DNA of 39,163 nt from Streptosporangiaceae bacterium (GTDB taxonomy: Bacteria; Actinomycetota; Actinomycetes; Streptosporangiales; Streptosporangiaceae): the NCBI GenBank assembly GCA_025964715.1, contig JAOPYH010000159.1, positions 1-39,163 on the forward strand. The letters are read 5' to 3'. The position numbers and the translations under genes are program-made. Below, piece after piece: positions 16,059 through 25,006 of the stretch. How positions within the stretch are numbered: position 1 is the first letter of the stretch; each line of letters opens with the position of its first letter. The notes beneath the pieces were generated by a model that saw nothing but the letters and a program-made list of their open reading frames with translations, made no database searches and was not told the origin of the DNA.

Positions 16059-16991
16059 ATGAAGTCAATGATCCGAGCGGCCGCCGTCACGGCGTCCGCC
16101 CTGCTGGCCCTTACCGCCTGTGGCGGAGGCACGTCGGGCTCCGGCAGCCCGCTGTCCGGAGGCTCGTCGAGCGGGGCGGGCAAGGGTGGCAGCGTCACCG
16201 TCGGCTCCGCGAACTTCCCGGAGAACGTCCTGGTCGGCGAGATTTACGCGCAGGCCCTGCAGGCCAAGGGCGTCACCGTGCAGAAGAAGCTCAACATCGG
16301 CGCGCGTGAGATCATTTTCAAGTCCGTCCAGAGCGGTGAGCTCAGCGTGCTGCCGGAGTACAACGGCGCGCTGCTGGCCTACGTCGACAAGGCGACCAAG
16401 GCCACCACGACCGACGAGGTCGGCTCCGAGCTCAAGAAGAAGCTCCCCTCCGGCCTCGAACTGCTCAACCCCGCGGCGGCTGAGGACAAGGACTCGGTCA
16501 CGGTGGCCAAGGCCACCGCGGACCGGTACCACCTGCAGAAGATCGACGACCTCAAGCCGGTCGCCAAGCAGCTGGTCATCGGCGGGCCCCCGGAGTTCAA
16601 GACACGCCGCCAGGGACTGGTCGGCCTGAAGGACCTCTATGGCGTCGAGTTCAAGGCCTTCAAGTCCCTGGACGTGGCCGGCCCGGTCAGCGTGAGCGCG
16701 CTGAAGAAGGGCGATGTGCAGGCCGCCGACCTGTTCACCACCGACCCGGCCGTCGGCAAGAACGGCTTCGTGACGCTGCAGGACACCAAGAACCTGTTCA
16801 GCGCGCAGAACGTGACGCCGCTGGTGAACACCTCCAAGGTCAACGACACGGTGAAGAGCACGCTGAACGCCGTCTCGGCCAAGCTGACCACGCAGGACCT
16901 CCTCGAGATGAACACCAAGATGTCGGTCGACAAGGAGGACGCTGACGCGGTCGCGAAGGCGTGGCTGCAGAAGGCCGGCCTCGGCGGCTGA
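16059..16991 (+). CDS. Substrate-binding lipoprotein of the OpuC/ProX-like importer
   Basis: A 310-residue lipoprotein of the OpuAC/OpuCC type (glycine betaine/choline/osmoprotectant-binding fold), captured outside the membrane. The N-terminus is a lipoprotein signal with lipobox LTAC and Cys21, followed by a Gly/Ser linker. The mature domain opens with VTVGSANFPENVLVGEIYAQAL. This matches the family's opening strand and helix, then shows VLPEYNGALLAYV near residue 103. A conserved DLFTTDPAV segment near 228 belongs to the second lobe. The family binds betaine, choline, carnitine and also ergothioneine or histidine (EgtU, HutX), and the ligand-cage residues cannot be assigned safely by eye. 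GAGAGGA lies upstream of the ATG. It is convergent with the IclR gene, 14 nt between stops. Confidence 0.9.
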   Translation: MKSMIRAAAVTASALLALTACGGGTSGSGSPLSGGSSSGAGKGGSVTVGSANFPENVLVGEIYAQALQAKGVTVQKKLNIGAREIIFKSVQSGELSVLPEYNGALLAYVDKATKATTTDEVGSELKKKLPSGLELLNPAAAEDKDSVTVAKATADRYHLQKIDDLKPVAKQLVIGGPPEFKTRRQGLVGLKDLYGVEFKAFKSLDVAGPVSVSALKKGDVQAADLFTTDPAVGKNGFVTLQDTKNLFSAQNVTPLVNTSKVNDTVKSTLNAVSAKLTTQDLLEMNTKMSVDKEDADAVAKAWLQKAGLGG

Positions 16992-17005
16992 TCCAGGGCC
17001 GCACT

Positions 17006-17806
17006 TCACATATCGGGGGAGGGCTCGGCCGGGCCGCCGGGCGGCGCGTGGCCGCCGAGGCGGCGGGTGAGTTCGGCCGCGGTCGACCGGACCTGCTCGG
17101 CCAGCGGCGGCCAGCCCTCCTCCGGCCGGTCCTCCCGGCGGAACGTCACCGTGATCGCGGCGGCCGGGTGCCCCACGTGGTCGAAGGAGCAGGCCGCGAT
17201 GCTGGCCAGGCCCTCGGTGACGTGGCCGTCCTCGACCGACCAGCCGCGGCGCGCGTCCTCGGCCAGCACCCGGCGCAGCTCCCGCAGCGACCGCGGCCCC
17301 TTACCCGTACGGTCGACCAGCGGCCCGGGGAACAGCGCCCGCACCTGGGCCGCGGGCAGCTGCGCGAGCATCGCCAGGCCACTCGCGGTGAGCTGGGCGG
17401 GCAGCCGTACCCCCACGTCGGTCACCAGCGTCGCGTGCTCGCGCGGCTGCTCCTTCACCAGATAGAGCGTCTCGGCGCCGTGCAGCACGCCGAGCTGGAC
17501 GATCTCGCCGGCCCGGTCCACCAGCGGGCGCAGCAGCGGCCTGGCCAGGCGCTCCAGCGGGCCCTGCCGGAGATAGGCGGAACCGATCTCGAACGCCGCG
17601 ACGCCCAGGCCCCAGCGCCGGGCCTCCGGGAGATACGTGACGAATCCGTCCTCGGCCATCGCGCGCAACAGGTGGTAGGCGCTCGACCGCGGCAGTCCCA
17701 GTGAACGGGCGATGCCGGCAGCCGACAGAGGCTCCGCCGCCGAGGCCACCAGGCGAAGCACCGCGAGCGCGCGCCGGGCGGCTGGAACCTGACTCACGCG
17801 GGCCAT
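17006..17806 (-). CDS. IclR-family regulator, likely controlling hut
   Basis: A 266-residue IclR-type regulator. The winged helix-turn-helix occupies residues 12-70 (LSAAGIARSLGLPRSSAYHLL, split as the helix-turn-helix core). The effector domain follows and contains the typical LTASGLAMLAQLP and a late IAACSFDHVGHPAAAITVTF segment. The ATG at 17806 was preferred to an upstream start because a perfect inverted repeat begins at the next base. The gene is divergent from hutH with 71 nt between. In corynebacteria the hut genes are controlled by an IclR protein, HutR. By family and position this is the local candidate, whether as activator or repressor. Naming it hutR would go beyond the sequence. 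Confidence 0.9.
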   Translation of the reverse strand: MARVSQVPAARRALAVLRLVASAAEPLSAAGIARSLGLPRSSAYHLLRAMAEDGFVTYLPEARRWGLGVAAFEIGSAYLRQGPLERLARPLLRPLVDRAGEIVQLGVLHGAETLYLVKEQPREHATLVTDVGVRLPAQLTASGLAMLAQLPAAQVRALFPGPLVDRTGKGPRSLRELRRVLAEDARRGWSVEDGHVTEGLASIAACSFDHVGHPAAAITVTFRREDRPEEGWPPLAEQVRSTAAELTRRLGGHAPPGGPAEPSPDM

Positions 17807-17824
17807 TGTCTCGTATCCGAGACA
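17807..17824. promoter_or_regulatory. Inverted-repeat operator between IclR gene and hutH
   Basis: TGTCTCG-TATC-CGAGACA has perfect 7-bp arms and touches the IclR start codon. Its 14-nt core TCTCGTATCCGAGA agrees at 10 positions with the corynebacterial HutR motif as I remember it (TCTGWWATWCCAGA). It is probably bound by the adjacent IclR protein. Confidence 0.65.
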
Positions 17825-17877
17825 CAACTTGCCATCCGCCTGATGCCCTCGGTCAGGCCCTCGGGTCCAATAGGGGT

Positions 17878-19443
17878 ATGCAGACCACCGTGACCCAAAC
17901 AGCCCAGGGGGCCGTGCCCGTGGGGCCGGAACCGCTGACGTTCGAGCAGGTGGTGGCGGTGTCCCGCGACGGCGCGGAGGTGCGGCTCACGGACGAGGCG
18001 CTCAAGTGCATGGCCGGCTCGCGCGAGCACGTCGACGAGCTCGCCACCCGCCCGACGCCGGCCTACGGGATCTCGACCGGCTTCGGGGCGCTCGCCACCC
18101 GGCATATCCATGAAGACCAGCGCGCCCGCCTGCAGGTTTCCCTCGTCCGATCGCACGCCGCCGGCAACGGTCCCGAGGTGGAGTGCGAGGTGGTCCGCGC
18201 GCTGATGCTGCTCCGGCTCCGCACGCTCGCCACCGGCCGTACCGGCATCAGGCCCGTCACCGCACGGACGCTCGCCGCGCTGCTCAACGCCGGCATCACC
18301 CCTGTCGTTCACGAGTACGGCAGCCTCGGCTGCTCCGGGGACCTCGCCCCGCTCGCGCACGTCGCCCTCGCCCTGCTCGGGGAGGGAGAGGTACGAGACG
18401 CGGGCGGCACGCTGACCCCGGCGGCGGAGGCGATGGAGCGCGCCGGCATCCGGCCCGTGACCCTGGCCGCCAAGGAGGGGCTGGCCCTCATCAACGGCAC
18501 GGACGGCATGCTCGGCATGCTCGTCCTGGCGATGACCGACCTCCACCGGCTGCTCACCATGGCCGACATCGCCGCCGCGATGAGCGTCGAGGCGTTGCTC
18601 GGCACCGACCGGGTCTTCGCCGCCGAGTTGCAGGCGCTGCGCCCGCATCCCGGGCAGGCCGCGTCCGCCGCGAACCTGCGGGCCATGCTCGCCGATTCGC
18701 CGATCATGGCGTCCCACCGCGGCCCCGACTGCCCGCGGGTCCAGGACGCCTATTCACTGCGCTGCTCCCCGCAGGTGAACGGAGCCGCCCGCGACACCCT
18801 GACCCACGCCGAGCTCGTCGCCTCGCGAGAGATCGACAGCGCCATCGACAACCCCGTCGTGCTGCCGGACGGCAGGGTGGAGTCCAACGGCAACTTCCAC
18901 GGCGCCCCGATCGCCTATGTGCTGGACTTCCTCGCCATCCCGGTGGCCGATGTCGCCTCGATGTCCGAGCGCCGCACCGACCGGATGCTCGATGTCGCGC
19001 GCTCCCACGGCCTGCCGGCGTTCCTGGCCGACGACCCGGGCGTCGACTCCGGTCACATGATCGCGCAGTACACACAGGCCGCGATCGTCTCCGAGCTCAA
19101 GCGGCTGGCCGTGCCCGCCAGCGTCGACTCGATCCCGAGTTCGGCCATGCAGGAGGACCACGTCTCCATGGGCTGGAGCGCGGCCCGCAAGCTCCGCCGC
19201 GCCGTGGACGGCCTGACCCGCGTGGTCGCCATCGAGGCCCTGACCGCGGCCCGGGCGCTGGACATGCGTTCACCGCTGCGGCCGGGCCCGGCGACCGGGG
19301 CGGTCGTGGCCGCGCTGCGGACCCGGGTGCCCGGCCCGGGCCCCGACCGCTTCCTCGCGCCCGAGATCGAGGCGGCCGTCGAGCTCGTGCGCGCCGGCTC
19401 CCTCATCACCGCCGCCGAGTCCGTCACCGGACCGCTGACCTAG
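17878..19443 (+). CDS. hutH: HutH, histidine ammonia-lyase
   Basis: HutH deaminates L-histidine to trans-urocanate, the first step of histidine utilisation. The 521-residue protein has all family landmarks: [12 protein letters not shown] with the catalytic Tyr, RSHAAGNG, and [10 protein letters not shown] with the Asn that contacts the cofactor. It also has [26 protein letters not shown] and [16 protein letters not shown] with Glu. The cofactor triad is Cys-Ser-Gly ([14 protein letters not shown]) rather than Ala-Ser-Gly; the Ser that is dehydrated is present, so a normal MIO group is expected. The ATG at 17878 has no obvious Shine-Dalgarno sequence. It is 10 nt upstream of hutU in the same direction. 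Comparison with the lyase-like gene at 12135-13613 shows how far that one has diverged. Confidence 0.95.
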   Translation: MQTTVTQTAQGAVPVGPEPLTFEQVVAVSRDGAEVRLTDEALKCMAGSREHVDELATRPTPAYGISTGFGALATRHIHEDQRARLQVSLVRSHAAGNGPEVECEVVRALMLLRLRTLATGRTGIRPVTARTLAALLNAGITPVVHEYGSLGCSGDLAPLAHVALALLGEGEVRDAGGTLTPAAEAMERAGIRPVTLAAKEGLALINGTDGMLGMLVLAMTDLHRLLTMADIAAAMSVEALLGTDRVFAAELQALRPHPGQAASAANLRAMLADSPIMASHRGPDCPRVQDAYSLRCSPQVNGAARDTLTHAELVASREIDSAIDNPVVLPDGRVESNGNFHGAPIAYVLDFLAIPVADVASMSERRTDRMLDVARSHGLPAFLADDPGVDSGHMIAQYTQAAIVSELKRLAVPASVDSIPSSAMQEDHVSMGWSAARKLRRAVDGLTRVVAIEALTAARALDMRSPLRPGPATGAVVAALRTRVPGPGPDRFLAPEIEAAVELVRAGSLITAAESVTGPLT

Positions 19444-19453
19444 GACGTGCCCC

Positions 19454-21112
19454 ATGACCGCTGGACCCCGCCCCGTACGCTCCCCGCGTGGCACGACCCT
19501 GAGTGCCAAGGGCTGGCCTCAGGAGGCCGCCATGCGGATGCTGATGAACAACCTCGACCCCGAGGTCGCCGAGCACCCGGACGAGCTCATCGTGTACGGG
19601 GGGTCCGGTCGCGCCGCGCGCGACTGGGCGTCCTTCGACGGCATCGTCCGGTCGCTCCAAGACCTCGAAGGTGACGAGACGCTGCTCGTGCAGTCCGGGA
19701 AGCCGGTCGGCATCTTCCGTACGCACGAGTGGGCGCCCCGGGTGCTGATCGCCAACTCCAACCTGGTGCCGCAGTGGGCCACCTGGGAGGAGTTCCGCCG
19801 GCTCGAGTCCCTCGGACTCACGATGTTCGGCCAGATGACCGCGGGCTCGTGGATCTACATCGGAACCCAGGGCATCCTGCAGGGCACCTACGAGACCTTC
19901 GCGGCGGTGGCGGCGAAGCGCTTCGGCGGTTCGCTCGCCGGGACCATCACGCTGACGGCCGGCCTCGGCGGCATGGGAGGCGCGCAACCGCTGGCGGTGA
20001 CCATGAACGGTGGTGTCGCCATCTGCGTCGAATGCGACCCGTCACGCATCGACCGGCGGGTCGACCATCGCTACTGCGACGTCCGCGTCGACGATCTCGA
20101 CGAGGCACTGCGGCTCGCGGTGCGGGCGCGGGACGAGCGCCGGCCCCTGTCCATCGGGCTGCTCGGCAACGCCGCCGACATCACCGCGGAGCTGCTGCGC
20201 CGGGACGCCCCGATCGACATCGTCACCGATCAGACCTCCGCCCATGACCCGCTGATGTATCTCCCCAGCGGCGTCCGGTTCGAGGACATGGCAGCGGAGC
20301 GGGACAAGGACCGTGACGGGTTCATCGACCGGGCCCGTGACTCGATGGCCGCGCACGTCGAGGCGATGGTCGGCTTCCAGGACGCCGGTGCCGAGGTCTT
20401 CGACTACGGCAACTCGATCCGGGGCGAGGCCGAGCTGGCGGGCTATTCGCGGGCGTTCGACTTCCCCGGCTTCGTCCCGGCCTACATCCGGCCGATGTTC
20501 TGCGAGGGCAGGGGCCCGTTCCGGTGGGCCGCGCTGTCCGGCGACCCCGCGGACATCGCCCGTACGGACCGGGCGATCCTGGAGCTGTTCCCGGAGAATG
20601 AGCCGCTGGCCCGCTGGATCCGGATGGCGCGCGAGAAGGTGCACTTCCAGGGGCTGCCGTCGCGAATCTGCTGGCTGGGTTACGGGGAGCGCGACAAGGC
20701 CGGGGCGGTCTTCAACGACCTGGTCGCGCGGGGCGAGGTCAGCGCACCCATCGTGCTCGGCCGCGACCACCTGGACTGCGGCTCGGTCGCCTCGCCCTAC
20801 CGGGAGACCGAGGGCATGGCCGACGGGTCCGACGCCATCGCCGACTGGCCGCTGCTCAACGCGCTCGTCAACACCGCGTCGGGCGCGTCCTGGGTGTCGA
20901 TCCACCACGGGGGCGGCGTCGGCATCGGCCGGTCCATCCACGCCGGCCAGGTGTGCGTGGCCGACGGCACGCCGCTCGCGGCGCAGAAGCTGGAGCGGGT
21001 GCTCACCAACGACCCGGGCATGGGGGTCATCCGGCACGTGGACGCGGGCTATGAGGGTGCCGTCCGCGCCGCCGAGAGCGGTGGCGTCCGGGTCCCGATG
21101 CGGGAGAGCTGA
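19454..21112 (+). CDS. hutU: HutU, urocanate hydratase
   Basis: HutU (urocanase) adds water to urocanate to form 4-imidazolone-5-propionate, using tightly bound NAD+ as an electrophile. The 552-residue length is normal. The long conserved block around [19 protein letters not shown] and the NAD-binding [12 protein letters not shown] lie at about residues 135-180. [34 protein letters not shown] with the active-site-region Cys, and [20 protein letters not shown] are family signatures and all intact. The ATG at 19454 lies 10 nt after hutH. The next gene follows 10 nt after the stop, with GAGAGGAG at the junction, so the run is one operon. Confidence 0.96.
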   Translation: MTAGPRPVRSPRGTTLSAKGWPQEAAMRMLMNNLDPEVAEHPDELIVYGGSGRAARDWASFDGIVRSLQDLEGDETLLVQSGKPVGIFRTHEWAPRVLIANSNLVPQWATWEEFRRLESLGLTMFGQMTAGSWIYIGTQGILQGTYETFAAVAAKRFGGSLAGTITLTAGLGGMGGAQPLAVTMNGGVAICVECDPSRIDRRVDHRYCDVRVDDLDEALRLAVRARDERRPLSIGLLGNAADITAELLRRDAPIDIVTDQTSAHDPLMYLPSGVRFEDMAAERDKDRDGFIDRARDSMAAHVEAMVGFQDAGAEVFDYGNSIRGEAELAGYSRAFDFPGFVPAYIRPMFCEGRGPFRWAALSGDPADIARTDRAILELFPENEPLARWIRMAREKVHFQGLPSRICWLGYGERDKAGAVFNDLVARGEVSAPIVLGRDHLDCGSVASPYRETEGMADGSDAIADWPLLNALVNTASGASWVSIHHGGGVGIGRSIHAGQVCVADGTPLAAQKLERVLTNDPGMGVIRHVDAGYEGAVRAAESGGVRVPMRES

Positions 21113-21122
21113 GAGGAGACCT

Positions 21123-22382
21123 GTGAGTTTCGAAGAGATGTGGGCGTCGCTGCTGCCGATCGGCCGGGACGCGGCCACGGGCGGCTATGACCGGTTCGCC
21201 TGGCTACCCGCAGAGCTGGAGTGCCGGGCGTGGTTCCTCGACCAGGCCCGCGCCCGCGACCTCACCATCGAGCAGGACCGCAACGGCAACCTCTTCGCGT
21301 GGTGGAACCCGTCGCGCGACCAACCGCGAGATCACGGCGGGATGGACGGAGCCGTCGTGACCGGGAGCCACCTCGACTCCGTGCCCGGCGGCGGCGCCTT
21401 CGATGGTCCCCTCGGCGTGGTGAGCGCGCTGGCGGCCATCGACCTGCTCCGGGAGCGCGGCCGCACGCCCGTCCGGCCCATCGGGATCGCCGTCTTCGCC
21501 GAGGAGGAGGGCGCCCGGTTCGGGGTGGCCTGTCTCGGCTCGCGGCTGCTCACCGGGGCCATCGAACCGGCCCGCGCCAGGGCGCTGCGGGACGCCGACG
21601 GCGTGTCGCTCGCCGAGACGCTGCACCGGAACGACCTCGACCCGAAGGCGATCGGCCCGGATGACGACCTGCTGCGCCGGATCGGCTGTTTCGTGGAGCT
21701 GCACGTCGAGCAGGGCCGCGCTCTGGACGCGCCCGTCGGTGTGGCCGGGGCGATCTGGCCGCATGGCCGCTGGCGGCTGGACTTCCACGGTGAAGGGAAC
21801 CACGCCGGGACCACCCACCTGAAGGACCGCCGCGATCCGATGCTGCCGTTCGCCGGCACCGTCCTCGCGGCCCGGCGTAGCGCCGACAGCCACGACAGCC
21901 TGGCCACGATAGGCAAGGTCCACGTGACGCCTGGCGGGGTCAACGCCATCCCCTCGCAGGTCACCGCCTGGTTGGACGCCCGCGGCCCGAGCGAAGAGGC
22001 GGTCACGGCCACCGTCGAGGAGATCGTCGGCAGCGCTGAGCGCGCGGCGGCCGAGCACGGGGTCACGGTGGAGCTGACGGCGGAGTCCTACACCGGGATC
22101 GTGGCCTTCAACGAGCGGCTCAGGGACCGGGTCTGCGGTGCCATCACCGGGGCCGGGCTGTCGCGGCCCCCCGTACTCCCGACCGGCGCGGGCCACGACG
22201 CGGGGATCCTGTCCGCGCACGTGCCAAGCGCGATGCTCTTCGTCCGTAATCCCACCGGTGTCTCCCATGCTCCCGCCGAGCGAGCGGAGCCGGCCGACCG
22301 CCTCGCCGGTGTGGAGGCGCTCGCGGCCGTGCTGGCCGACCTGGCCTGCGGCGCCCGCGCGCGGGAGACGGGCGATGCCTGA
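21123..22382 (+). CDS. M20-family amidohydrolase (allantoate amidohydrolase-like), candidate N-formylglutamate deformylase
   Basis: A 419-residue binuclear-metal M20/hydantoinase-carbamoylase family enzyme. Metal-site motifs are visible in order: GSHLDSVPGGGAFDGPLGV near residues 81-99, AEEEGARFG near 127, ELHVEQGRALDAPVG near 194 and HAGTTHLKDRRDPM near 231. Family members hydrolyse N-carbamoyl or N-formyl-type amides, for example allantoate. Its place between hutU and hutF, with 10 nt upstream and an 8-nt overlap downstream, argues for a job in the hut pathway. No classical HutG is present in the window, so this enzyme is the best candidate for splitting N-formylglutamate into formate and glutamate. 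That role is inference; annotation pipelines would call it allantoate amidohydrolase. GTG at 21123 follows GAGAGGAG. Confidence 0.85.
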   Translation: MSFEEMWASLLPIGRDAATGGYDRFAWLPAELECRAWFLDQARARDLTIEQDRNGNLFAWWNPSRDQPRDHGGMDGAVVTGSHLDSVPGGGAFDGPLGVVSALAAIDLLRERGRTPVRPIGIAVFAEEEGARFGVACLGSRLLTGAIEPARARALRDADGVSLAETLHRNDLDPKAIGPDDDLLRRIGCFVELHVEQGRALDAPVGVAGAIWPHGRWRLDFHGEGNHAGTTHLKDRRDPMLPFAGTVLAARRSADSHDSLATIGKVHVTPGGVNAIPSQVTAWLDARGPSEEAVTATVEEIVGSAERAAAEHGVTVELTAESYTGIVAFNERLRDRVCGAITGAGLSRPPVLPTGAGHDAGILSAHVPSAMLFVRNPTGVSHAPAERAEPADRLAGVEALAAVLADLACGARARETGDA

Positions 22383-23724
22383 GACCGTCTGGCACGCCGA
22401 GCTGGCCTGGCTCGGCGACCAGGTCGCCGTGGATGTGCTGATCAAGGCGGACGGTGAGCGCTTCACCAGCGTCACGCCAGGCGTGCCGGCGCCGCCTGGG
22501 GCCCGGCGGCTCCGCGGACTGACCCTGCCCGGCCTGGCCGACGCCCACTCCCACGCCTTCCACCGCGCTCTGCGGGGGCGCGCCCAAACCGGAGGCGGCA
22601 CATTCTGGACCTGGCGCGAGCAGATGTACGCGATAGCCGGACGGCTCGATCCGCAATCCTGTTTCGCACTCGCCCGCGGGGTCTATGCCGAGATGGCGCT
22701 TGCCGGCATCAGTTGCGTCGGCGAGTTCCACTATCTCCACCACGGCGCGGGCGGGCGGCCCTACGACCAGCCGAACGCGATGGGCGCCGCCCTCATCGCC
22801 GCCGCGGCCGAGGCCGGCATCAGGATCACGCTCCTTGACGCGTGCTATCTCGCCGGCGGGATCGGGCGGCCGCTCGCCGGCCCGCAGCTGCGGTTCGGTG
22901 ACGGGTCGGCCGACGCCTGGGCGGCCAGGGCCGGTGCCCTGCACAAGGCCGAGGAGGGCACATCGCATGCCCGCGTCGGCGCGGCCATCCACTCCGTACG
23001 GGCCGTGCCGCGCGAGCATCTCCAGGTCGTGGCGGCCTGGGCAGCCGACCGCGGGGTGCCCCTGCACGTTCACCTGTCCGAGCAGCCGGCGGAGAACGAG
23101 GAGTGCGAGCGGGCGTACGGCATGAGCCCCACCCGGCTGCTGGACGAGGGCGGAGCCCTCGGTCCCCGGACCGTCGCGGTGCACGCTACCCACCTCGGCG
23201 ACGACGACATCGCGCTCCTCGGCGCCACGGCGACCGGCGTGTGCATGTGCCCCACCACCGAGCGCGACCTGGCCGACGGGATCGGGCCCGCCCGGGAGCT
23301 CGTGCGGGCGGGCTCGCCCATGTCCCTCGGGTCGGACCAGCACGCCGTGATCGACCTGTTCGAGGAGGCTCGCGCGGTCGAGCTCGATGACCGGCTGCGC
23401 ACGAGGCGGCGGGGCCACTGGCGGACTGGAGAGCTGCTCGCCGCCGCCACCGCGGACGGCCACTCGGCGCTCGGCTGGCCGGACGCCGGCCGGCTGGCGC
23501 CCGGGCAATACGCCGACCTGGTCACGGTGGCACTCGACTCGGTGCGGCTGGCCGGAACCGAGGCCTCGTTCGTCGCGGAGGCGGTGGTCTTCGCGGCGAC
23601 CGCGGCGGATGTGCGGGACGTGGTCGTCTCCGGCCGGGAGATCGTCCGTGACGGGCGGCACCAGCTCGTCACGGACGTGCCGGGCACGCTGCACGCCGCC
23701 ATCCGCTCGGTCACCAGCGGATGA
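22375..23724 (+). CDS. hutF: HutF, formimidoylglutamate deiminase
   Basis: HutF hydrolyses N-formimino-L-glutamate to N-formyl-L-glutamate and ammonia. The 449-residue protein is of the amidohydrolase superfamily with zinc ligands in LADAHSHAFHRALRG near residues 55-69. The substrate-binding HVHLSEQPAENEEC and HATHL follow, and the catalytic Asp is in SLGSDQHAVIDLFEEAR. The QTGGGTFWTWREQMY segment near residue 70-85 is typical of HutF rather than of other deaminases. The ATG at 22375 overlaps the M20 gene stop by 8 nt. A 7-bp hairpin follows the stop, so the operon probably pauses or ends here before the TPM-domain gene. Confidence 0.93.
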   Translation: MPETVWHAELAWLGDQVAVDVLIKADGERFTSVTPGVPAPPGARRLRGLTLPGLADAHSHAFHRALRGRAQTGGGTFWTWREQMYAIAGRLDPQSCFALARGVYAEMALAGISCVGEFHYLHHGAGGRPYDQPNAMGAALIAAAAEAGIRITLLDACYLAGGIGRPLAGPQLRFGDGSADAWAARAGALHKAEEGTSHARVGAAIHSVRAVPREHLQVVAAWAADRGVPLHVHLSEQPAENEECERAYGMSPTRLLDEGGALGPRTVAVHATHLGDDDIALLGATATGVCMCPTTERDLADGIGPARELVRAGSPMSLGSDQHAVIDLFEEARAVELDDRLRTRRRGHWRTGELLAAATADGHSALGWPDAGRLAPGQYADLVTVALDSVRLAGTEASFVAEAVVFAATAADVRDVVVSGREIVRDGRHQLVTDVPGTLHAAIRSVTSG

Positions 23725-23737
23725 GCTCCGGGTGTCG

Positions 23738-23755
23738 CGGCTCCCGCAGGAGCCG
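23738..23755 (+). terminator. Hairpin after hutF
   Basis: CGGCTCC-CGCA-GGAGCCG forms a perfect 7-bp stem 13 nt after the hutF stop. Without a T-run it is an I-shaped terminator candidate; it would separate the hut operon from the TPM-domain gene. Confidence 0.5.
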
Positions 23756-23917
23756 ATGAACCCGCTTCCGTCGCCGGGCTGCCGGCGCCTGCGACTGTCG
23801 TGTTCCGGGGACTCCGACACGATGGATCTCACGGCTTTTGGCCATCACGCGCCGAGAGTGTCCGTTACCGTGGCTTTCCGGCCAGTCCTTGCAGCGCTAA
23901 TGGGGGTCACCTTAATT

Positions 23918-24940
23918 ATGCGGCGATATGTCGCAATGGCGGTTTTTATCGTCACTGCGTTCGCGCTCGTGTTCGTGCCGGGGCCGGCGATGGCCGACAC
24001 GGTGGAGATCCACGACAACTCCAGGGTCCTGAACGCCACTGATCTGCGGGGCGTCGCTTCGACCCTCCCTGATCCGGTGCGGATCTACACGGTTACCCAG
24101 CCGACCGACAACGCGGCCTTGGCCACGTGGCTGACCAGCAAGGGGGACCCGGCATCGAATGTCATCCTGATCGTGCTCAACACGCGGACGAAGCGGCTGG
24201 TGTGCCGGGTCGGCAACCGGTCGGGGCTGACGCAGAGCGGACTGGACACGGCGTTCGAGGCCTTCAAGAGCGAGAGCAGGGTCAGCAACGGTAACGAGAC
24301 GGACTCTCTCACCGCGATGCTCGACTCGTTCAAGGCGTCATTGCGGCAGGCCGGCGTGACCGCGCAGCCGAGCGCCAAGCCCACGGCGTGGTCGACGACC
24401 CTTGGGTCCGGCGGGAAGGTCCACGTGAGCGTTTCGCGGAGCCGTAACGCCTTTCACGGTTTGCTCGTCTGGGCGGTAGGTTCCATTTTCTGCCTCGTGT
24501 CCCTCACGCTCATCGCGCTGCTACGCCGCCGCCGGAGCCGGGGCGGCGCGGCACCGGCCGTCGGCCATCCGGTCCCGCAGGGGGTCCCCGGCTATGGCCC
24601 TCCGGGCGCGGGCTACGGCAACACCCCCTCGGGTCCGGGCTACGGCTCTCCGGCCGGTCCGGGCTACGGTCCTCCGGCCGGTCCCGGGTACGGTCCTCCG
24701 GCCGGTCCGGGCTACGGTGCTCCGGCCGGTCCCGGGTACGGTCCTCCGGCCGGCCCGGGGTTCGGACCCCCGGCCGGTCCCGGGTACGGTCCTCCCGCCG
24801 GCCCGGCGTACGGTCCTGCGGCGAGTCCCGGCAACGGACCCGTTGGCCCAGGTCAGGGCGGCCCGCCGTCGGGCGATCCCGGGTCAGGGAACCCGCCGGC
24901 CGGTCCGCCTTCAGGGGAGCCGCCCTACGCCGCCTGGTGA
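23918..24940 (+). CDS. Membrane-anchored TPM-domain-like protein with Gly-Pro-Tyr repeat tail
   Basis: A 340-residue protein with a signal peptide (MRRYVAMAVFIVTAFALVF, cleavage near AMADT) and an extracellular domain of about 130 residues. It resembles the TPM (TLP18.3/Psb32) fold: DNSRVLNATDLRGVASTL, then a strand NVILIVLNT. A membrane span (LLVWAVGSIFCLVSLTLIALL) near residues 185-205 and a basic stop-transfer follow. The cytoplasmic tail consists largely of eight GPGYGPPA-type repeats. Its function is unknown; no catalytic residues are recognised, and the TPM assignment rests on weak pattern similarity. The ATG at 23918 is preferred for its signal peptide. An ATG at 23900 is also in frame and would add a rare TTA codon. 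It lies between hutF and hutI and has no known role in histidine breakdown. Confidence 0.75.
   Translation: MRRYVAMAVFIVTAFALVFVPGPAMADTVEIHDNSRVLNATDLRGVASTLPDPVRIYTVTQPTDNAALATWLTSKGDPASNVILIVLNTRTKRLVCRVGNRSGLTQSGLDTAFEAFKSESRVSNGNETDSLTAMLDSFKASLRQAGVTAQPSAKPTAWSTTLGSGGKVHVSVSRSRNAFHGLLVWAVGSIFCLVSLTLIALLRRRRSRGGAAPAVGHPVPQGVPGYGPPGAGYGNTPSGPGYGSPAGPGYGPPAGPGYGPPAGPGYGAPAGPGYGPPAGPGFGPPAGPGYGPPAGPAYGPAASPGNGPVGPGQGGPPSGDPGSGNPPAGPPSGEPPYAAW
24632..24823 (+). repeat. Eight 24-nt tandem repeats coding GPGYGPPA
   Basis: Eight in-frame units of 24 nt encode GPGYGPPA with small variations (GSPA, GAPA, GFGPPA; the last is GPAYGPAA). DNA identity between neighbouring units is high, so copy number may vary by slippage or recombination. 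Confidence 0.9.
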
Positions 24941-24941
24941 C

Positions 24942-24963
24942 GCAGGCGCCCGCATTCGCCTGC
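24942..24963 (+). terminator. Hairpin after the TPM-domain gene
   Basis: GCAGGCG and CGCCTGC form a perfect 7-bp stem with an 8-nt loop, one base after the stop codon. ATTTCTCC follows. A terminator is likely but not certain. Confidence 0.55.
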
Positions 24964-24994
24964 CCGCCATTTCTCCAAGCACCGTGTGACCTGC

Positions 24995-25006
24995 GATGCT
25001 GATGCG
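24995..25006 (+). promoter_or_regulatory. Possible leaderless promoter -10 for hutI
   Basis: GATGCT preceded by TGC (an extended -10 look) is followed by six bases and the GTG of hutI. If real, hutI has its own promoter downstream of the terminator at 24942-24963. Confidence 0.4.

Noticed and set aside
13792..16991. Firm assignment of the importer to osmoprotectant uptake
   Set aside because: The family also includes histidine and ergothioneine importers, the ATPase lacks CBS domains, and the genes around it concern histidine; the ligand is left open.
24632..24823. CRISPR or mobile-element repeat
   Set aside because: The 24-nt repeats are contiguous, in frame and encode GPGYGPPA; there are no spacers.
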